A DNA stretch of 64,000 nucleotides, from NCBI RefSeq assembly GCF_017876535.1, contig NZ_JAGIOF010000003.1:28818-92817 (forward strand). The letters run 5' to 3'. This DNA comes from Paeniglutamicibacter kerguelensis (GTDB lineage: Bacteria > Actinomycetota > Actinomycetes > Actinomycetales > Micrococcaceae). Of the stretch, positions 63,824-64,000 are shown in pieces. The stretch's first letter is position 1. Each line of letters starts with the position of its first letter. Below the pieces are notes generated by a model that saw only the letters and a list, made by a program, of their open reading frames with translations, was not told the origin of the DNA and did no database searches. Both the position numbers and the translations under genes were made by a program.

Positions 63824-64000
63824 TCACCTCGGCACGGGGTCCCGGGTTTGTTGCTCCCGGACGATCGCGGTGTGGATTCGCCCCTTCACCAGGTGCAGAC
63901 GCTCCACTTTCCCCAGGCCATGGAGCCACTGCACGCGTTCCTCGGCATCCCACCCCGCTTCCGCGGGAGTGAGCAGCTGCGAGGCCACCAGCGCCGAAAC
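63824..64000 (-). CDS. Partial gene at the window edge, C-terminal 58 residues
   Basis: An open frame enters from beyond base 64000 and ends with TGA at 63826-63824. It reads SALVASQLLTPAEAGWDAEE and later VERLHLVKGRIHTAIV, plausible helical coding sequence, with a downstream hairpin pair in the correct place. No family recognised; the gene start and identity lie outside the window. Confidence 0.4.
   Translation of the reverse strand, partial: VSALVASQLLTPAEAGWDAEERVQWLHGLGKVERLHLVKGRIHTAIVREQQTRDPVPR

Noticed and set aside
1..64000. CRISPR array or rRNA/tRNA genes
   Set aside because: No regularly spaced repeats and no recognisable tRNA or rRNA signatures were seen by eye on either strand.

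Overview
The window is GC-rich DNA with actinobacterial features: many GTG/TTG starts, tightly overlapping ATGA junctions, a DUF4193 zinc-ribbon protein, a DUF4913 protein, and an actinobacterial-type relaxase. The gene content fits a soil Micrococcaceae (Arthrobacter or Paeniglutamicibacter-like). That assignment is inference. A mobilisation module, IS remnants and a dense defence cluster suggest a large plasmid or a chromosomal island; the sequence alone does not decide which.

Layout. (1) 1-5797, plus strand: the end of a nucleoside/sugar ABC ATPase, two permeases, a cytidine deaminase-like enzyme, a VOC protein, a XylX-type 2-keto-3-deoxypentonate dehydratase and a semialdehyde dehydrogenase, closed by a 21-bp perfect terminator. 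(2) 5858-9706: a mobilisation module (MobC-like protein, relaxase, coiled-coil protein, DUF4913 protein), a candidate oriT and a small coiled-coil gene. (3) 9890-16852: a CobW GTPase, an M20 hydrolase, a YtcJ-type amidohydrolase and an SSS symporter with its DUF485 partner, all opposite an IclR regulator. (4) 17248-30801, minus strand: after a DUF4193 gene, a long ureide/hydantoin-type operon with its own sugar-type ABC transporter, opposite a large STAND/BTAD activator (30908-33943). (5) 33979-40000: an RNase H-like/NTF2-like fusion, a nonsense-interrupted DUF4822 lipoprotein, an internally deleted IS5-type element, a yeast-type cytosine deaminase with an NCS1 permease, and a decayed secreted repeat protein. 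(6) 40389-63607, plus strand: a serine resolvase followed by a defence island. It holds a Gabija-like pair (OLD nuclease plus UvrD helicase), a HEPN-motif protein, a 1064-aa PD-(D/E)XK/variant-repeat protein, a type I restriction system with an embedded Mrr nuclease, an IS1380 copy, and a giant protein ending in a PD-(D/E)XK domain.

How the genes fit together. The left and middle parts form a nitrogen-heterocycle scavenging region: nucleosides, ureides or hydantoins, and cytosine each appear to have a dedicated importer, a deaminase or amidohydrolase, and often a regulator. The right part is a defence hotspot whose genes are visibly more A/T-rich in places than the catabolic genes. The least familiar parts are the nuclease-repeat protein at 47295-50489, the HEPN gene beside the Gabija-like pair, and the giant protein at 59990-63607. 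No tRNA, rRNA or CRISPR array was seen.
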